Shown in pieces: positions 32,936-45,436 of a stretch of 64,000 nt of DNA (position 1 is its first letter; the number at the start of each line of letters is the position of its first letter). The stretch is from Cristatella mucedo (Eukaryota; Bryozoa; Phylactolaemata; Cristatellidae), in contig WPIO01000359.1 of assembly GCA_009760855.2 (NCBI GenBank), forward strand, positions 1-64,000. Direction: 5' to 3'. Position numbers and translations under genes: made by a program. The notes beneath the pieces were generated by a model. The model had not been told where the DNA came from. It ran no database searches and saw only the letters and a program-made list of their open reading frames with translations.

Positions 32936-33930
32936 ATCCTTTATTGTTATATATATAGTCTCACTAAATAATTAATTATCCAACTCGTAATACCTTCCAA
33001 CAGCAGTCGTTCCAAGTAAGTTATCTCTCTTGCAAAATCCATTTAAGAGTCTTTTCTTTCGAAAATAGATATCCTGTACTGTCATAAATAGTCTAATTAA
33101 AGAATTATCTTACTGGTAGTACCTTCCAACAACCACAGCCCTTCGGAATAATTTACCCTCCATCCAAAAAGCCATTACCATGTCTTTTCTTCCGTAAATA
33201 TATATCCTTTACTGTTATAAATACTTATATAACATAATTATTTATCTTCCAGGTAGTACCTTGCGACCGCAGGAGTTCCGAGTAAGTTATCCCCCCTGCT
33301 AAAACTTTTTACGCATGTTTTCTTCCGGAAATATACATCATTTAGTGTTATAAATAGTCTCAATTAATAATTACTTATCTTACTGGTAGTACCTTCCAAT
33401 CGCAGGAGTTCTGAGTAAGTTACCTCTCCTTATAAAATAATTTCTGCGTATTTTTTCGAAAATATATAACTTGTAGTGTCATAAATAGTCACAATAAATA
33501 CCTCGTTATCCCAATGGTAGATCGTTCAAACCGCCTGTGTTCCGTATAAGTTATCTCCCCCCCCCCCCCCCCCCCCCCCCCCGCTAAAACCATGTAGGCC
33601 TTTTTTCTTCCGGAAATATATATCCTTGATTTTTATATATAGGTTCATTAAATAATTTTTTATCTTACTAGTAGTACCTTTGACTTCAGGCGTTCTAAGT
33701 AAGTTATCTCTACTAATAAAACCATTTATGCATCTTTTCTTCCAGAAATATATACCCTTTAGCGTTATAATTAGTCCCAATGAATACTTCGATATCATGC
33801 TGGTAGAATCTTCAAAACATCGGGGTTCCGAGTAAGTTGTTTGCCCCGCTAAAACTATTTAAGCGTCTTTTCTTCCGGAAATATATATCCTTTACTTGTA
33901 TAAATAGTCTGATTAAATATTTTATCTTAC
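32936..33930 (+). repeat. Sat132 AT-rich satellite, left part
   Basis: About eight monomers of 125-135 bp with the landmarks ttccgagtaagttatc, ctgctaaaaccatttacgcg, tcttccggaaatatatatcc, tagtgttataaatagtc and attatcttactggtagtacc. They are more diverged from one another than monomers of the central array, as expected at an array edge. The first monomer starts at atatatcctttatt. Confidence 0.93.
33557..33582 (+). repeat. C26 homopolymer inside a Sat132 monomer
   Basis: Twenty-six consecutive C replace the short C run of ttatctcccctgctaaaac. It is the longest homopolymer in the window. Confidence 0.93.
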
Positions 33931-34189
33931 TGTAATGTAATGTAATGTATATCCGTCTGTAACTCTACAAAGTCATAAAGACCATGTGGGTGTTAAGCAG
34001 GAGAGTTTTGTACAGCGTAAGCGGCTTTCGGTACGCATTTGGTAGCCAACAGACTTCGTCTCACGAAACAAAGAGAAATTGGAAAGCATATCAGAGTCAG
34101 GAGAGCAGTTGAGGTAGATAGTAGCATAGAAGTAGCACCTCAGGACCGCTGAAACAGATGTGCCATAGTCGGCAGTAGGAGAGTAGTTG

Positions 34190-34425
34190 TCGTTGCGTAA
34201 GAATTATGGAAGCGAGCTCCACAGTCTAGGACCTGCAGAGCTAAAGCTTCTGTTGCCAACTGTCTTTAAGTGGAGGAGAATGGGACAGCTAATGTATTGT
34301 CCACACAGGACCTCAGGGCACAAACAGGCTGACACTGATGTAGTAGTTGAGCTAGGAACGAAGGAGCCAAGCCGTGTCGGGCCTTGTGGGTCAGCGTAAG
34401 AACTTTGCTCTGTATCCTTGCTCAA
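34190..34425 (-). pseudogene. C-terminal tail of the same ORF2, frameshifted
   Basis: A minus-strand frame, shifted relative to the RT fragment immediately upstream, carries GNRSFSSAGPRLWSSLP. This is the conserved end-of-ORF2 segment of CR1/L2-type elements. It follows the RT piece after less than 10 bp, so a single small indel explains the split. The rest of the element to 33950 is 3' untranslated DNA. Confidence 0.78.
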
Positions 34426-34432
34426 CCGGCAA

Positions 34433-35359
34433 CTATCCTAGCTCTTTCGGCAAAGGTGACACGTGCTCAAACCGCTGGGACTCGAATACCAGCCTTGCAG
34501 CCATATTCATAGTGCACTGTAGTGGCATAATAGCTTTCTTTGGCAGCCCAGCCAAAAGGGAATTACAATAATCAAGCCGAGACAGAACTAAAAAGCTAGT
34601 TACATTTTTTACAGGCCACTGTGGGAGACAGATCCTAATCTTGGATAGGTATCGGATGTGATGGCTAGCTGTAGAGGCAGTCTTCTGACTGAAGCTTTTG
34701 AAATTGAGGCAGTTGTCGAACACGACACCTAAATTACAAGCACGTGGTGAAGGTCGCACCGTAGCATCGCCTATTAGAACAGCAAAGCCTTTTAATCCAG
34801 CCACACGCTTAGGGTTTCCTATGAGCAGCAGTTCGGTTTTATCGTCATTTAATTTCAGGAAGTTTTCCGACATCCAGGATCGAATATCGGCAAGGCAAGC
34901 ATTCAGTTTCTCAGTTGCTGCAGCAGATTCCGACGGTTAAAATGACAAATACAACTGAGTATCGTCAGCATAGAAGTGATATCCTATTCCATGGGCCTTA
35001 ATCACTTTTCCCAGAGGTAGTGTATAAATGGAGAACAGCAAAGGACCGATTTCAGACCCTTGAGGGACTCCACAGGTGACCCTTCTCGTGTCTGAGACCT
35101 GACCCCCACACGACACTGATTGAAGACGATCAGACATGTATGATTTAAACCACGCCAGTGCTTCGTCTGCCAGACCGATCGTTGTTCTCAATCGTTCAAG
35201 CGGAACTTCGTGATCATTGGTGTCGAAGGCAGCAGACAGATCTAGCTGAGCTAGGTCAGTGACTTTCCAGTCGTCGGTGCCATGTAGAATGTCATTGCTA
35301 ACACGGAAGAGAGCAGTTTCATTAGAGTGCTGCCTCTTGAACGCTGATTGAAATGTTTC
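34433..35359 (-). pseudogene. Reverse transcriptase fragment of a non-LTR retrotransposon ORF2
   Basis: About 309 codons in one minus-strand frame with a single in-frame TAA at 34937-34939. Reverse transcriptases of this class copy element RNA at a nicked target. Visible motifs in order: AAFDTNDH (RT motif A, catalytic Asp), about 50 residues later GVPQGS (motif B), then YADD (motif C, catalytic Asp pair) just before the stop, then KTELLLIG (motif D-like) and the thumb-like region with SRLDYCNSLLAGLP. The arrangement and wording are those of the jockey superfamily (CR1/L2/Rex1-like). The endonuclease and the N-terminal half of the RT are absent through 5' truncation. There is no genuine start codon. 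The reading frame stops at 34433-34435 in place of the usual continuation, which is found in another frame at 34204-34425. Confidence 0.9.
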
Positions 35360-36437
35360 ATCATGTACTCATCTTTCCTTCCGAAAATATATATCCTTTA
35401 TTGTTATAATTAATCTTAATTGATCCTTCGTTATCCCGCTAGTAGATCCTTCAAAACGCCGGCCTTCCGAGTAAGTTATCAACTTTGCTTGAACTACTTA
35501 CGCGTATTTCCTTCCGGAAATATATTTTTTAGTGTTAATGAGCTTCTCAACAAATAAATCATAAAACTAACGTTAGATCTTTCAAACAGTAGGCGTTGAA
35601 GGTAACTTATCCCCCTGCTGAGACTGTTTACGCTCCTTATTTTTACAGAAATATATGTATCCTTTAGTGATGTAATTAGTCTCAATAAGTACTCCGTTAA
35701 CCCGTCAGTCGAGCCTTTAAACCGCCGAGTTTTTGAGTAAGTTATCTTCCCTGCACAAACCATTTACGCTTCTTTTCTTCCGGAAATATATATCCTTGAG
35801 TCGTATATGTTGGCTCTTTAAATAATTAATTATCTTACTAGAGGTACCTTACGACCGCTGGCGTTCCAAGTAAGTTATCTACCCTCCCTAAACCGTTTAC
35901 TCGTCTTAGCTGTCCGATTTGTATATCCTTTAGTGTTATTATTTGTCTCAATAAATACTTCGTTATCCTACTGGTAGATCGTTCAAACCGACCGCGTTCC
36001 GAGTAAGTTTTTCCCCTGCTAAATTAATTTACGTGTCTTTTTTTCCGGAAATATATTTTTTAGTCTTAATAAGAGTCTCAACAAATAACTCATTAACCCT
36101 ATGGTAGATCCTTCTAACAGCAGGCGTTGCAGGTAACTTATCCCCCTGCTGAAACTGTTTACGCTACTCTTTTTCTTACTGAATTCTACACATCCTTTAC
36201 GGTTAGAATCACTCTCAATAAGTACTCCGTTAACCCGTCGGTAGATCTTGTAAACCGCCGGCTTTTTGAGTATGTTGTCTTCCCTGCAGAAACAATTTAC
36301 GCGTCTTTTCGAGTAAGTTAGCTACTCTGCTAAACCATTTACGCGTCTTTTCTTCCGGAAATATATACCCTTGATTTTTATATATAGGCTCATCCAATAA
36401 CTTATTACCTTACAAGTAGTACCTTTGACCGCAGGCG

Positions 36438-38706
36438 TTCCGAGTAAGTTATCTCTACTAATAAAACCATTTACGCGTATTTTTTCCATAAATACGTATT
36501 CTTGAGTATTATAAATAATCGCGAGAAATGATGATCATCTTACTGGTAATACCTTCGATCTGCAAGTGTTCCACACAAGTTATCTCTCCCGATACAGCTA
36601 TTTACGCGTGTTTTTTTGGAAATATATATCCTTTACTGTTAAAAATCCTCTCGTGAAAGAATTAACTATCTTGCCGGTAGTACCTTCAAACCGCATGAGT
36701 TCCGAGTTAGTCATCCGCCCTGCTAAAGCTTTTTACGCATGTTTTCTTCCGGAAATAAACGTCATTTAGGGTAATACATAGTCTCAATAGATTATGACTT
36801 ATTTTAGTGGTAGTACCTCATAACCGCAGGCGTTCCGAGTACTTTATTTCCCCTGGTAAAACCATATACGCTAGTTTTGTTCCGGTAATAAATATGCTTC
36901 TGTTTCATAAGTATTCACAATAAATACCTCGTCATCCCGATGGAGGACCATTCACTTGAAGTGATGATTATCTTACTAGTAATACATTCCATCCGCAAGC
37001 GTTCCGAATAGGTTATCACTCCTAATAGATCTATTTACGCGTCTATCTATTGGAAATATATATCCCTTAGTGTCATAAATAGTCCTTTAAATAATTAATT
37101 ATCTTCCTCGTGATACCTTCCAACTGCAGGTATTCCGCGTACTTGATCTCTCCTGCAAAATCCGTTTGAGCTTATTTTCTATCGGAAATATATACCCTTC
37201 ACAGTTTTAAGTAGATTCAACAGACAATTATCATACTGGTGGTACCTACCACCTGCAGCCGTTTTAAACACGTTAACCTCCCTGCAAAAATCATTTACGC
37301 ATCTTTCCTTCCGAAAATATATGTCCTTTATTGTTATAATTAATCTTAATTGATCCTTCGTTATCCTGCAAGTAGATCCTTCAAAACGCCGACCTTCCGA
37401 GTAAGTTATCAACTTTTACTTACGCGTCTTTCAGTAATATATAGGCTCATTCAATAACTCATTACCTTAAAGTAGTACCTTTGACCGAAGGCGTTCCGAG
37501 TAAGTTATCTCTACTAATAAAACCATTTACGCGTCTTTTTCCCGTAAACATGTATCCTTGAGTATTATAAATAATCGCAAGAAATGACCATTAACTTACT
37601 GGTAATACCTTCGATCTGCAAGTGTTCCGCACAAGTTATCTCTCCCGATACAGCTTTTTACGCGTGTTTTTTTGGAAATATATAGCCTTTACTGTTAAAA
37701 ATCCTCCCGTGAAAGAATTACCTATCTTGCCGGTAGTACCTTCAAACCGCATGAGTTCCGAGTTAGTTATCCGCCCTGCTAAAGCCTTTTACGCGTGTTT
37801 TCTTCCGGAAATAAACGTCATTTAGGGTAATAAATAGTCTCAATAGATTATGACTTATTTTACTGGTAGTACCTTATAACCGCAGGCGTTCCGAGTACTT
37901 TATTTCCCCTGGTAAAACCATATACGCTAGTTTTGTTCCGGTAATAAATATGCTTCTGTTTCATAAGTATTCACAATAAATACCTCGTCATCCCGATGGA
38001 GGACCATTCACTTGAAGTAATGATTATCTTACTAGTAATACATTCCATCCGCAAGCGTTCCGAATAGGTTATCACTCCTAATAGATCTATTTACGCGTCT
38101 ATCTATTGGAAATATATATCCCTTAGTGTCATAAATAGTCCTTTAAATAATTAATTATCTTCCTCGTGATACCTTCCAACTGCAGGTATTCCGCGTACTT
38201 GATCTCTCCTGCAAAATCCGTTTGAGCTTATTTTCTATCGGAAATATATACCCTTCACAGTTTTAAGTAGATTCAACAGACAATTATCATACTGGTGGTT
38301 CCTACCACCTGCAGCCGTTTTAAACACGTTAACCTCCCTGCAAAAATCATTTACGCATCTTTCCTTCCGAAAATATATGTCCTTTATTGTTATAATTAAT
38401 CTTAATTGATCCTTCGTTATCCCGCTAGTAGATCCTTCAAAACGCCGACCTTCCGAGTAAGTTGTCAACTTTGCTCAAACTACTTACGCGTCTTTTCTTT
38501 GGGAAATAAATACCTTTGATTTTTATATATAGGCTCATTCAATAACTCATTACCTTACAAGTAGTACCTTTGACCGAAGGCGTTCCGAGTAAGTTATCTC
38601 TACTAATAAAACCATTTACGCGTCTTTTTTCCGGAAATACGTATTCTTGAGTATTATAAATAATCGCGAGAAATGATAATCATCTTACTGGTAATACCTT
38701 CGATCT
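36438..38706 (+). repeat. Half-length (~1.06 kb) higher-order variants
   Basis: The tgcaagtgttccgcacaag anchor recurs at about 36566, 37622 and 38706, spaced 1056 and 1084 bp apart. This is about eight monomers and half the full unit. The first of these blocks contains the aberrant junction acttttacttacgcgtctttc near 37410, which recurs near 59070. Confidence 0.78.
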
Positions 38707-41700
38707 GCAAGTGTTCCGCACAAGTTATCTCTCCCCAAACAGCTATTTACGCGTGTTTTTTTGGAAATACATAGCCTTTACTGTTAAAAATCGTCTCGTG
38801 AAAGAATTACCTATCTTAACCGGTAGTACCTTCAAACCGCATGAGTTCCGAGTTAGTTATCCGCCCTGCTAAAGCCTTTTACGCGTTTTTTCTTCCGGAA
38901 ATAAACGTCATTTAGGGTAATAAAAAGTCTCAATAGATTATGACTTGTTTTAGTGGTACTACCGCATAACCGCAGGCGTTACGAGTACTTTATTTCCCCT
39001 GGTAAAACCATATACGCTAGTTTTGTACGGGTAATAAATGTGCTTCCGTGTCATAGGTATTCAAAATAAATACGTCGTCATGCCGATGGTGGATCATTCA
39101 CTTGAAATGATGATTATCTTACTAGTAATACATTCCATGCGCAAGCGCTCCGAATAAGTTATTACTCCTAATAGATCTATTTACGCGTCTATCTTTTGGA
39201 AATATATATCCCTTAGTGTCATAAATAGTCCTTTAAATAATTAATTATCTTTTTCGTGATACCTTCCAACGGCAGGTATTCCACGTACTTTATCTCTCCT
39301 GCAAAATTCGTTTGAGCGTATTTTCAATCGGAAATATATAGCCTTCACAGTTTTAAGTAGTCTCAACAGACAATTATCATACTGGTAGTACCTACCACCT
39401 GCAGCCCTTTGAAAGACATTATCCTCCCAGTAAAAATCATGTACGCATCTTTCCTTCCGCAAATATATATCCTTTATTGTTATAATTAATCTTAATTGAT
39501 CCTCCGTTATCCCGCTAGTAAATCCTTGAAACCGCCGGCCTTCCGAGTATGTTATCAACTTTGCTCAAACTACTTACGCGTCTTTTCTTCCGGAAATATA
39601 TTTTTTAATGTTATTGAGCGTCTCAACAAATAAATCATAAACCTTACGGTAGATCTTTCAAACAGCAGGCGTTGAAGGTAACTTATCCCCCTGCTGAAAC
39701 TGTTTACGCTCCTTATTTTTAAAGAAATATATGTATCCTTTAGTGCTATAATTAGTCTCAATAAGTACTCCGTTAACCCGTCAGTCGAGCCTTTAAAGCG
39801 CCGAGTTTTTGAGTAAGTTATCTTCCCTGAACAAACCATTTACGCTTCTTTTCTTCCGGAAATATATATCCTTGAGTCGTATATGTTGGCTCTTTAAATA
39901 ATTAATTATCTTACTAGAGGTACCTTACGACCGCTGGCGTTCTAAGTAAGTTATCTACCCTCCCTAAACCATTTACGCGTCTTTGCTGTCCGATTTGTAT
40001 GTCCTTCAGTGTTATTATTTGTCTAAATAAATACATCGTTATCCTACTGGTACATCGTTCAAAGCTACCCCGTTCCGAGTAAGTTTTTCTCCTGCTAAAA
40101 TATTTACGCGTCTTTATTCCGGAAATATATTTTTTAGTCATAATAAGTGTCTCAACAAATAATTCATAAACCCAATGGTAGATCCTTCAAACAGTAGGCG
40201 TGGCAGGTAACTTATCCTCCTACTAAAACTTTTTACGCTACTTTTTTCTTACTAAATCCTACACATCCTTGACGGATAGAATTAGTCTCAATAAGTACTC
40301 CGTTGACCCGTCGGTAGATCTTGTAAACCGCCGGCTTTTTGAATAAGTTGTCTTCCCTGCAGAAACAATTTACGCGTCTTTTCTTTTGGAGCTGTGTATC
40401 CTTTAGTGATACTAATTGTGTCAAAATATGATTTATTAGCCCGCGGGCAGATGCATCAAACCGCAGGCGTTCTTCCCTGCTGAGACTTTTTACGCTTCTT
40501 TATTCTACTAGAAATATATATCCGTAATGTTATCATTATTTTCAATCAATACTTCCTTATCCCTCTGGTGGATCCTTCAAACCGCCCCCTACTAATAAAA
40601 CCATTTACGCGTCTTTTTTCCGTAAATACGTATTCTTGAGTATTATAAATAATCGCGAGAAATGAAGATCATCTTACTGGTAATACCGTCGATCTGCAAG
40701 TGTTCCACACAAGTTATCTCTCCCCAAACAGCTATTTACGCGTGTTTTTTTGGAAATATATAGCCTTTACTGTTAAAAATCGTCCCGTGAAAGAATTACC
40801 TATCTTGCCGGTAGTACCTTCAAACCGCATGAGTTCCGAGTTAGTTATCCGCCCTGCTAAAGCCTTTTACGCGTGTTTTCTTCCGGAAATAAACGTCATT
40901 TAGGGTAATAAATAGTCTCAATAGATTATGACTTATTTTAGTGGTAGTTTCTCATAAGCACAGTCGTTCCGAGTACTTTATTTCCCCTGGTAAAACCATA
41001 TACGCTAGTTTTGTTCCGGTGATAAATTTGCTTCTGTGTCATAAGTATTCACAATAAATACTTCGTCATCCCGCTGGTGGATCATTCATCTGAAGTGATG
41101 ATTATCTTACTAGTAATACATTTCATCCGAAAGCGTTCCGAGTAAGTTATCACTCCTAATAGATCTATTTACGCGTCTATCTTTTGGAAAGATATATCCC
41201 TTAGTGTCATTAATAGTCCTTTAAATAATTAACGATCTTCCTCGTGATACCTTCCAACGGCAGGTATTCCACGTACTTTATCTCTCCTGCAAAATCCGTT
41301 TGAGCGTATTTTCAATCGGAAATATATAGCCTTCACAGTTTTAAGTAGTCTCAACAGACAATTATCATACTGGTAGTACCTACCACCTGCAGCCCTTTGA
41401 AAGACGTTATCCTCCCTGCAAAAATCATGTATGCATCTTTCCTTCCGCAAATATATATCCTTTATTGTTATAATTAATCTTAATTGATCCTTCGTTATCC
41501 CGCTAGTAAATCCTTCAAACCGCCGGCCTTCCGAGTAAGTTATCAAATTTGCTCAAACTACTTACGCGTCTTTTCTTCCGGAAATATATTTTTTAATGTT
41601 ATTGAGCGTCTTAAGAAATAAATCATAAACCTTACGGTAGATCTTTCAAACAGCAGGCGTTGAAGGTAACTTATCCCCCTGCTGAAACTGTTTACGCTCC

Positions 41701-43423
41701 TTATTTTTACAGAAATATATGTATCCTTTAGTGCTATAATTAGTCTCAATAAGTACTCCGTTAACCCGTCAGTCGAGCCTTTAAAGCGCCGAGTTTTTGA
41801 GTAAGTTATCTTCCCTGAACAAACCATTTACGCTTCTTTTCTTCCGGAAATATATATCCTTGAGTCGTATATGTTGGCTCTTTAAATAATTAGTTATCTT
41901 ACTAGAGGTACCTTACGTACGCTGGCGTTCCAAGTCAATTATCTACCCTCCCTAAACCATTTACGCGTCTTTGCTGTCCGATTTGTATGTCCTTCAGTGG
42001 TATTATTTGTCTAAATAAATACATCGTTATCCTACTGGTACATCGTTCAAACCTACCCCGTTCCGAGTAAGTTTTTCCCCTGCTAAATCGATTTACGCGT
42101 CTTTTTTCCGGAAATATATTTTTTAGTCTTAATAAGAGTCTCAACAAATAATTCATAAACCCTATGGTAGATCCTTCAAACAGCAGGCGCTGCAGGTAAC
42201 TTATCCCCCTGCTGAAACTGTTTACGCTACTTTTTTGTTACTGAATTCTACACGTCCTTAACGGTTAGAATTAGTCTCGATAAGTACTCCGTTAACCCGT
42301 CGGTAGATCTTGTAAACCGCCGGCTTTTTGAGTAAGTGTTCTTCCCTGCAGAAACAATTTACGCGTCTTTTCTTTTGGAGCTGTGTATCCTTTAGTGATA
42401 CTAATTGTGTCAAAATATGATTTATTAGCCCGCGGGCAGATGCATCAAACCACAGGCGTTTTTCCCTGCTGAGACTTTTTACGCTTCTTTATTCTACTAG
42501 AAATATATATCCGTAATGTTGTCATTATTTTCAATAAATACTTCCTTATCCCTCTGGTCGATCCTTCAAACCGCCCGCTTCCCAAGTAAGTTATCTACTC
42601 TGCTAAACCATTTGCACGTCTTTTCTTCCGGAAATATATACCCTTGATTTTTATATATAGGCTCATCCAATAACTTATTACCTTACAAGTAGTACCTTTG
42701 ACCGAAGGCGTTCCGAGTAAGTTATCCCTACTAATAAAACCATTTACGCGTCTCTTTTCCGTAAATACGTATTCTTGAGTATTATAAATAATCGCGAGAA
42801 ATGAAGATCATCTTACTGGTAATACCTTCGATCTGCAAGTGTTTCACACAAGTTATCTCTCCCCAAACAGCTATTTACGCGTGTTTTTTTGGAAATATAT
42901 AGCCTTTACGTTTAAAAATCGTCTCGTGAAAGAATTACCTATCTTAACCGGTAGTACCTTCAAACCGCATGAGTTCCGAGTTAGTTATCCGCCCTGCTAA
43001 AGCCTTTTACGCGTGTTTTCTTCCGGAAATAAACGTCATTTAGGGTAATAAATAGTCTCAATAGATTATGACTTATTTTAGTGGTAGTTTCTCATAAGCA
43101 CAGTCGTTCCGAGTACTTTATTTCCCCTGGTAAAACCATATACACTAGTTTTGTTCCGGTGATAAATTTGCTTCTGTGTCATAAGTATTCACAATAAATA
43201 CTTCGTCATCCCGCTGGTGGATCATTCATCTGAAGTGATGATTATCTTACTAGTAATACATTTCATCCGCAAATGTTCCGAGTTAGTTATCACTCCAAAT
43301 AGATCTATTTACGCGTCTATCTTTTGGAAAGATATATCCCTTAGTGTCATTAATAGTCCTTTAAATAATTAACGATCTTCCTCGTGATACCTTCCAACGG
43401 CAGGTATTCCACGTACTTTATCT

Positions 43424-43450
43424 CTCCTGCAAAATCCGAGTAAGTTATCA
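43424..43450 (+). other. Deletion junction in a higher-order unit
   Basis: The sequence passes from cctgcaaaatccg straight into agtaagttatcaactttg. In other units (for example 41283-41540) about 240 bp separate these. The two ends share only tccg and lie at different phases of the monomer. The loss explains the 1905-bp spacing between 41827 and 43732. Confidence 0.82.
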
Positions 43451-44787
43451 ACTTTGCTCAAACTACTTACGCGTCTTTTCTTCCGGAAATATATTTTTTA
43501 ATGTTATTGAGCGTCTCAACAAATAAATCATAAACCTTACGGTAGATCTTTCAAACAGCAGGCGTTGAAGGTAACTTATCCCCCTGCTGAAACTGTTTAC
43601 GCTCCTTATTTTTACAGAAATATATGTATCCTTTAGTGCTATAATTAGTCTCAATAAGTACTCCGTTAACCCGTCAGTCGAGCCTTTAAAGCGCCGAGTT
43701 TTTGAGTAAGTTATCTTCCCTGAACAAACCATTTACGCTTCTTTTTTTCCGGAAATATATATCCTTGAGTCGTATATGTTGGCTCTTTAAATAATTAATT
43801 ATCTTACAAGAGGTACCTTACGACCGCTAGCGTTCCAAGTAAATTATCTACCCTCCCTAAACCATTTACGCGTCTTTGCTGTCCGATTTGTATGTCCTTC
43901 AGTGGTATTATTTGTCTAAATAAATACATCGTTATCCTACTGGTACATCGTTCAAACCTACCCCGTTCCGAGAAAGTTTTTCCCCTGCTAAAATATTTAC
44001 GCGTCTTTATTCCGAAAATATATTTTTTTAGTCATAATAAGTGTCTCAACAAATAATTCATAAACCCAATGGTAGATCCTTCAAACAGTAGGCGTGGCAG
44101 GTAACTTATCCTCCTACTAAAACTTTTTACGCTACTTTTTTCTTACTAAATCCTACACATCCTTGACGGTTAGAATTAGTCTCAATAAGTACTCCGTTAA
44201 CCCGTCGGTAGATCTTGTAAAGCGCCGGCTTTTTGAGTAAGTTGTCTTCCCTGCAGAAACAATTTACGCGTCTTTTCTTTTGGAGCTGTGTATTCTTTAG
44301 TGATACTAATTGTGTCAAAATATGATTTATTAGCCCGCGGGCAGATGCATCAAACCGCAGGCGTCCTTCCATGCTGAGACTTTTTACGCTTCTTTATTCT
44401 ACTAGAAATATATATCCGTAATGTTATCATTATTTTCAATCACTACTTCCTTATCCCTCTGGTGGATCCTTCAAACCGCCCGCTTCCCGAGTAAGTTATC
44501 TACTCTGCTAAACCATTTACGCGTCTTTTCTTCCGGAAATATATACCCTTGATTTTTATATATAGGCTCATCCAATAACTTATTACCTTACAAGTAGTAC
44601 CTTTGACCGCAGGCGTTCCGGGTAAGTTATCCCTACTAATAAAACCATTTACGCGTCTTTTTTCCGTAAATACGTATTCTTGAGTATTATAAATAATCGC
44701 GAGAAATGAAGATCATCTTACTGGTAATACCTTCGATCTGCAAGTGTTCCGAACAAGTTATCTCTCCCGATACAGCTATTTACGCGT

Positions 44788-44810
44788 GTTTTTTTGGAAA
44801 TATATATCCC
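44788..44810 (+). other. In-register deletion junction in a higher-order unit
   Basis: Here gtttttttggaaatatata passes directly into tatcccttagtgtcatt. In intact units (for example 50798-51245) about 435 bp lie between these two ggaaatata sites. The loss explains the 1705-bp spacing from 43732 to 45437 and is consistent with recombination between homologous monomer positions. Confidence 0.8.
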
Positions 44811-45436
44811 TTAGTGTCATTAATAGTCCTTTAAATAATTATTGATCTTCCTCGTGATACCTTCCAACAGCAGGTATTCCACGTACTTTATCTCTCCTGC
44901 AAAATCCGTTTGAGCGTATTTTCAATCGGAAATATATAGCCTTCACAGTTTTAAGTAGTCTCAACAGACAATTATCATACTGGTAGTACCTACCACCTGC
45001 AGCCCTTTGAAAGACATTATCCTCCCTGTAAAAATCATGTACGCATCTTTCCTTCCGCAAATATATATCCTTAATTGTTATAATTAATCTTAATTGATCC
45101 TCCGTTATCCCGCTAGTAAATCCTTCAAACCGCCGGCCTTCCGAGTAAGTTATCAACTTTGCTCAAACTACTTACGCGTCTTTTCTTCCGGAAATATATT
45201 TTTTAATGTTATTGAGCGTCTCAACAAATAAATCATAAACCTTACGGTAGATCTTTCAAACAGCAGGCGTTGAAGGTAACTTATCCCCCTGCTGAAACTG
45301 TTTACGCTCCTTATTTTTACAGAAATATATGTATCCTTTAGTGCTATAATTAGTCTCAATAAGTACTCCGTTAACCCGTCAGTCGAGCCTTTAAAGCGCC
45401 GAGTTTTTGAGTAAGTTATCTTCCCTGAACAAACCA

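Larger units (their letters stand above)
33931..35359 (-). mobile_element. 5'-truncated CR1/L2-type non-LTR retrotransposon
   Basis: On the minus strand the element starts inside the reverse transcriptase domain near 35359, runs through the rest of the RT and a C-terminal tail, and ends in a short pentanucleotide tail. That tail reads (TGTAA)3TGTAT on the plus strand at 33931-33950. A 3' microsatellite tail and 5' truncation are typical of CR1/L2-type elements. The flanks are Sat132 at different points of the monomer, so roughly half a monomer of target seems to be missing and no target duplication is visible. The coding region is dead: one in-frame stop and at least one frameshift. It lies in a decayed part of the satellite. 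Confidence 0.9.

Noticed and set aside
32571-32975. Pentapeptide-repeat-like frame in the 15-bp minisatellite
   Set aside because: The period is five codons by length alone. Substitutions between units are not codon-restricted, and there is no conserved pentapeptide signature of a known family.
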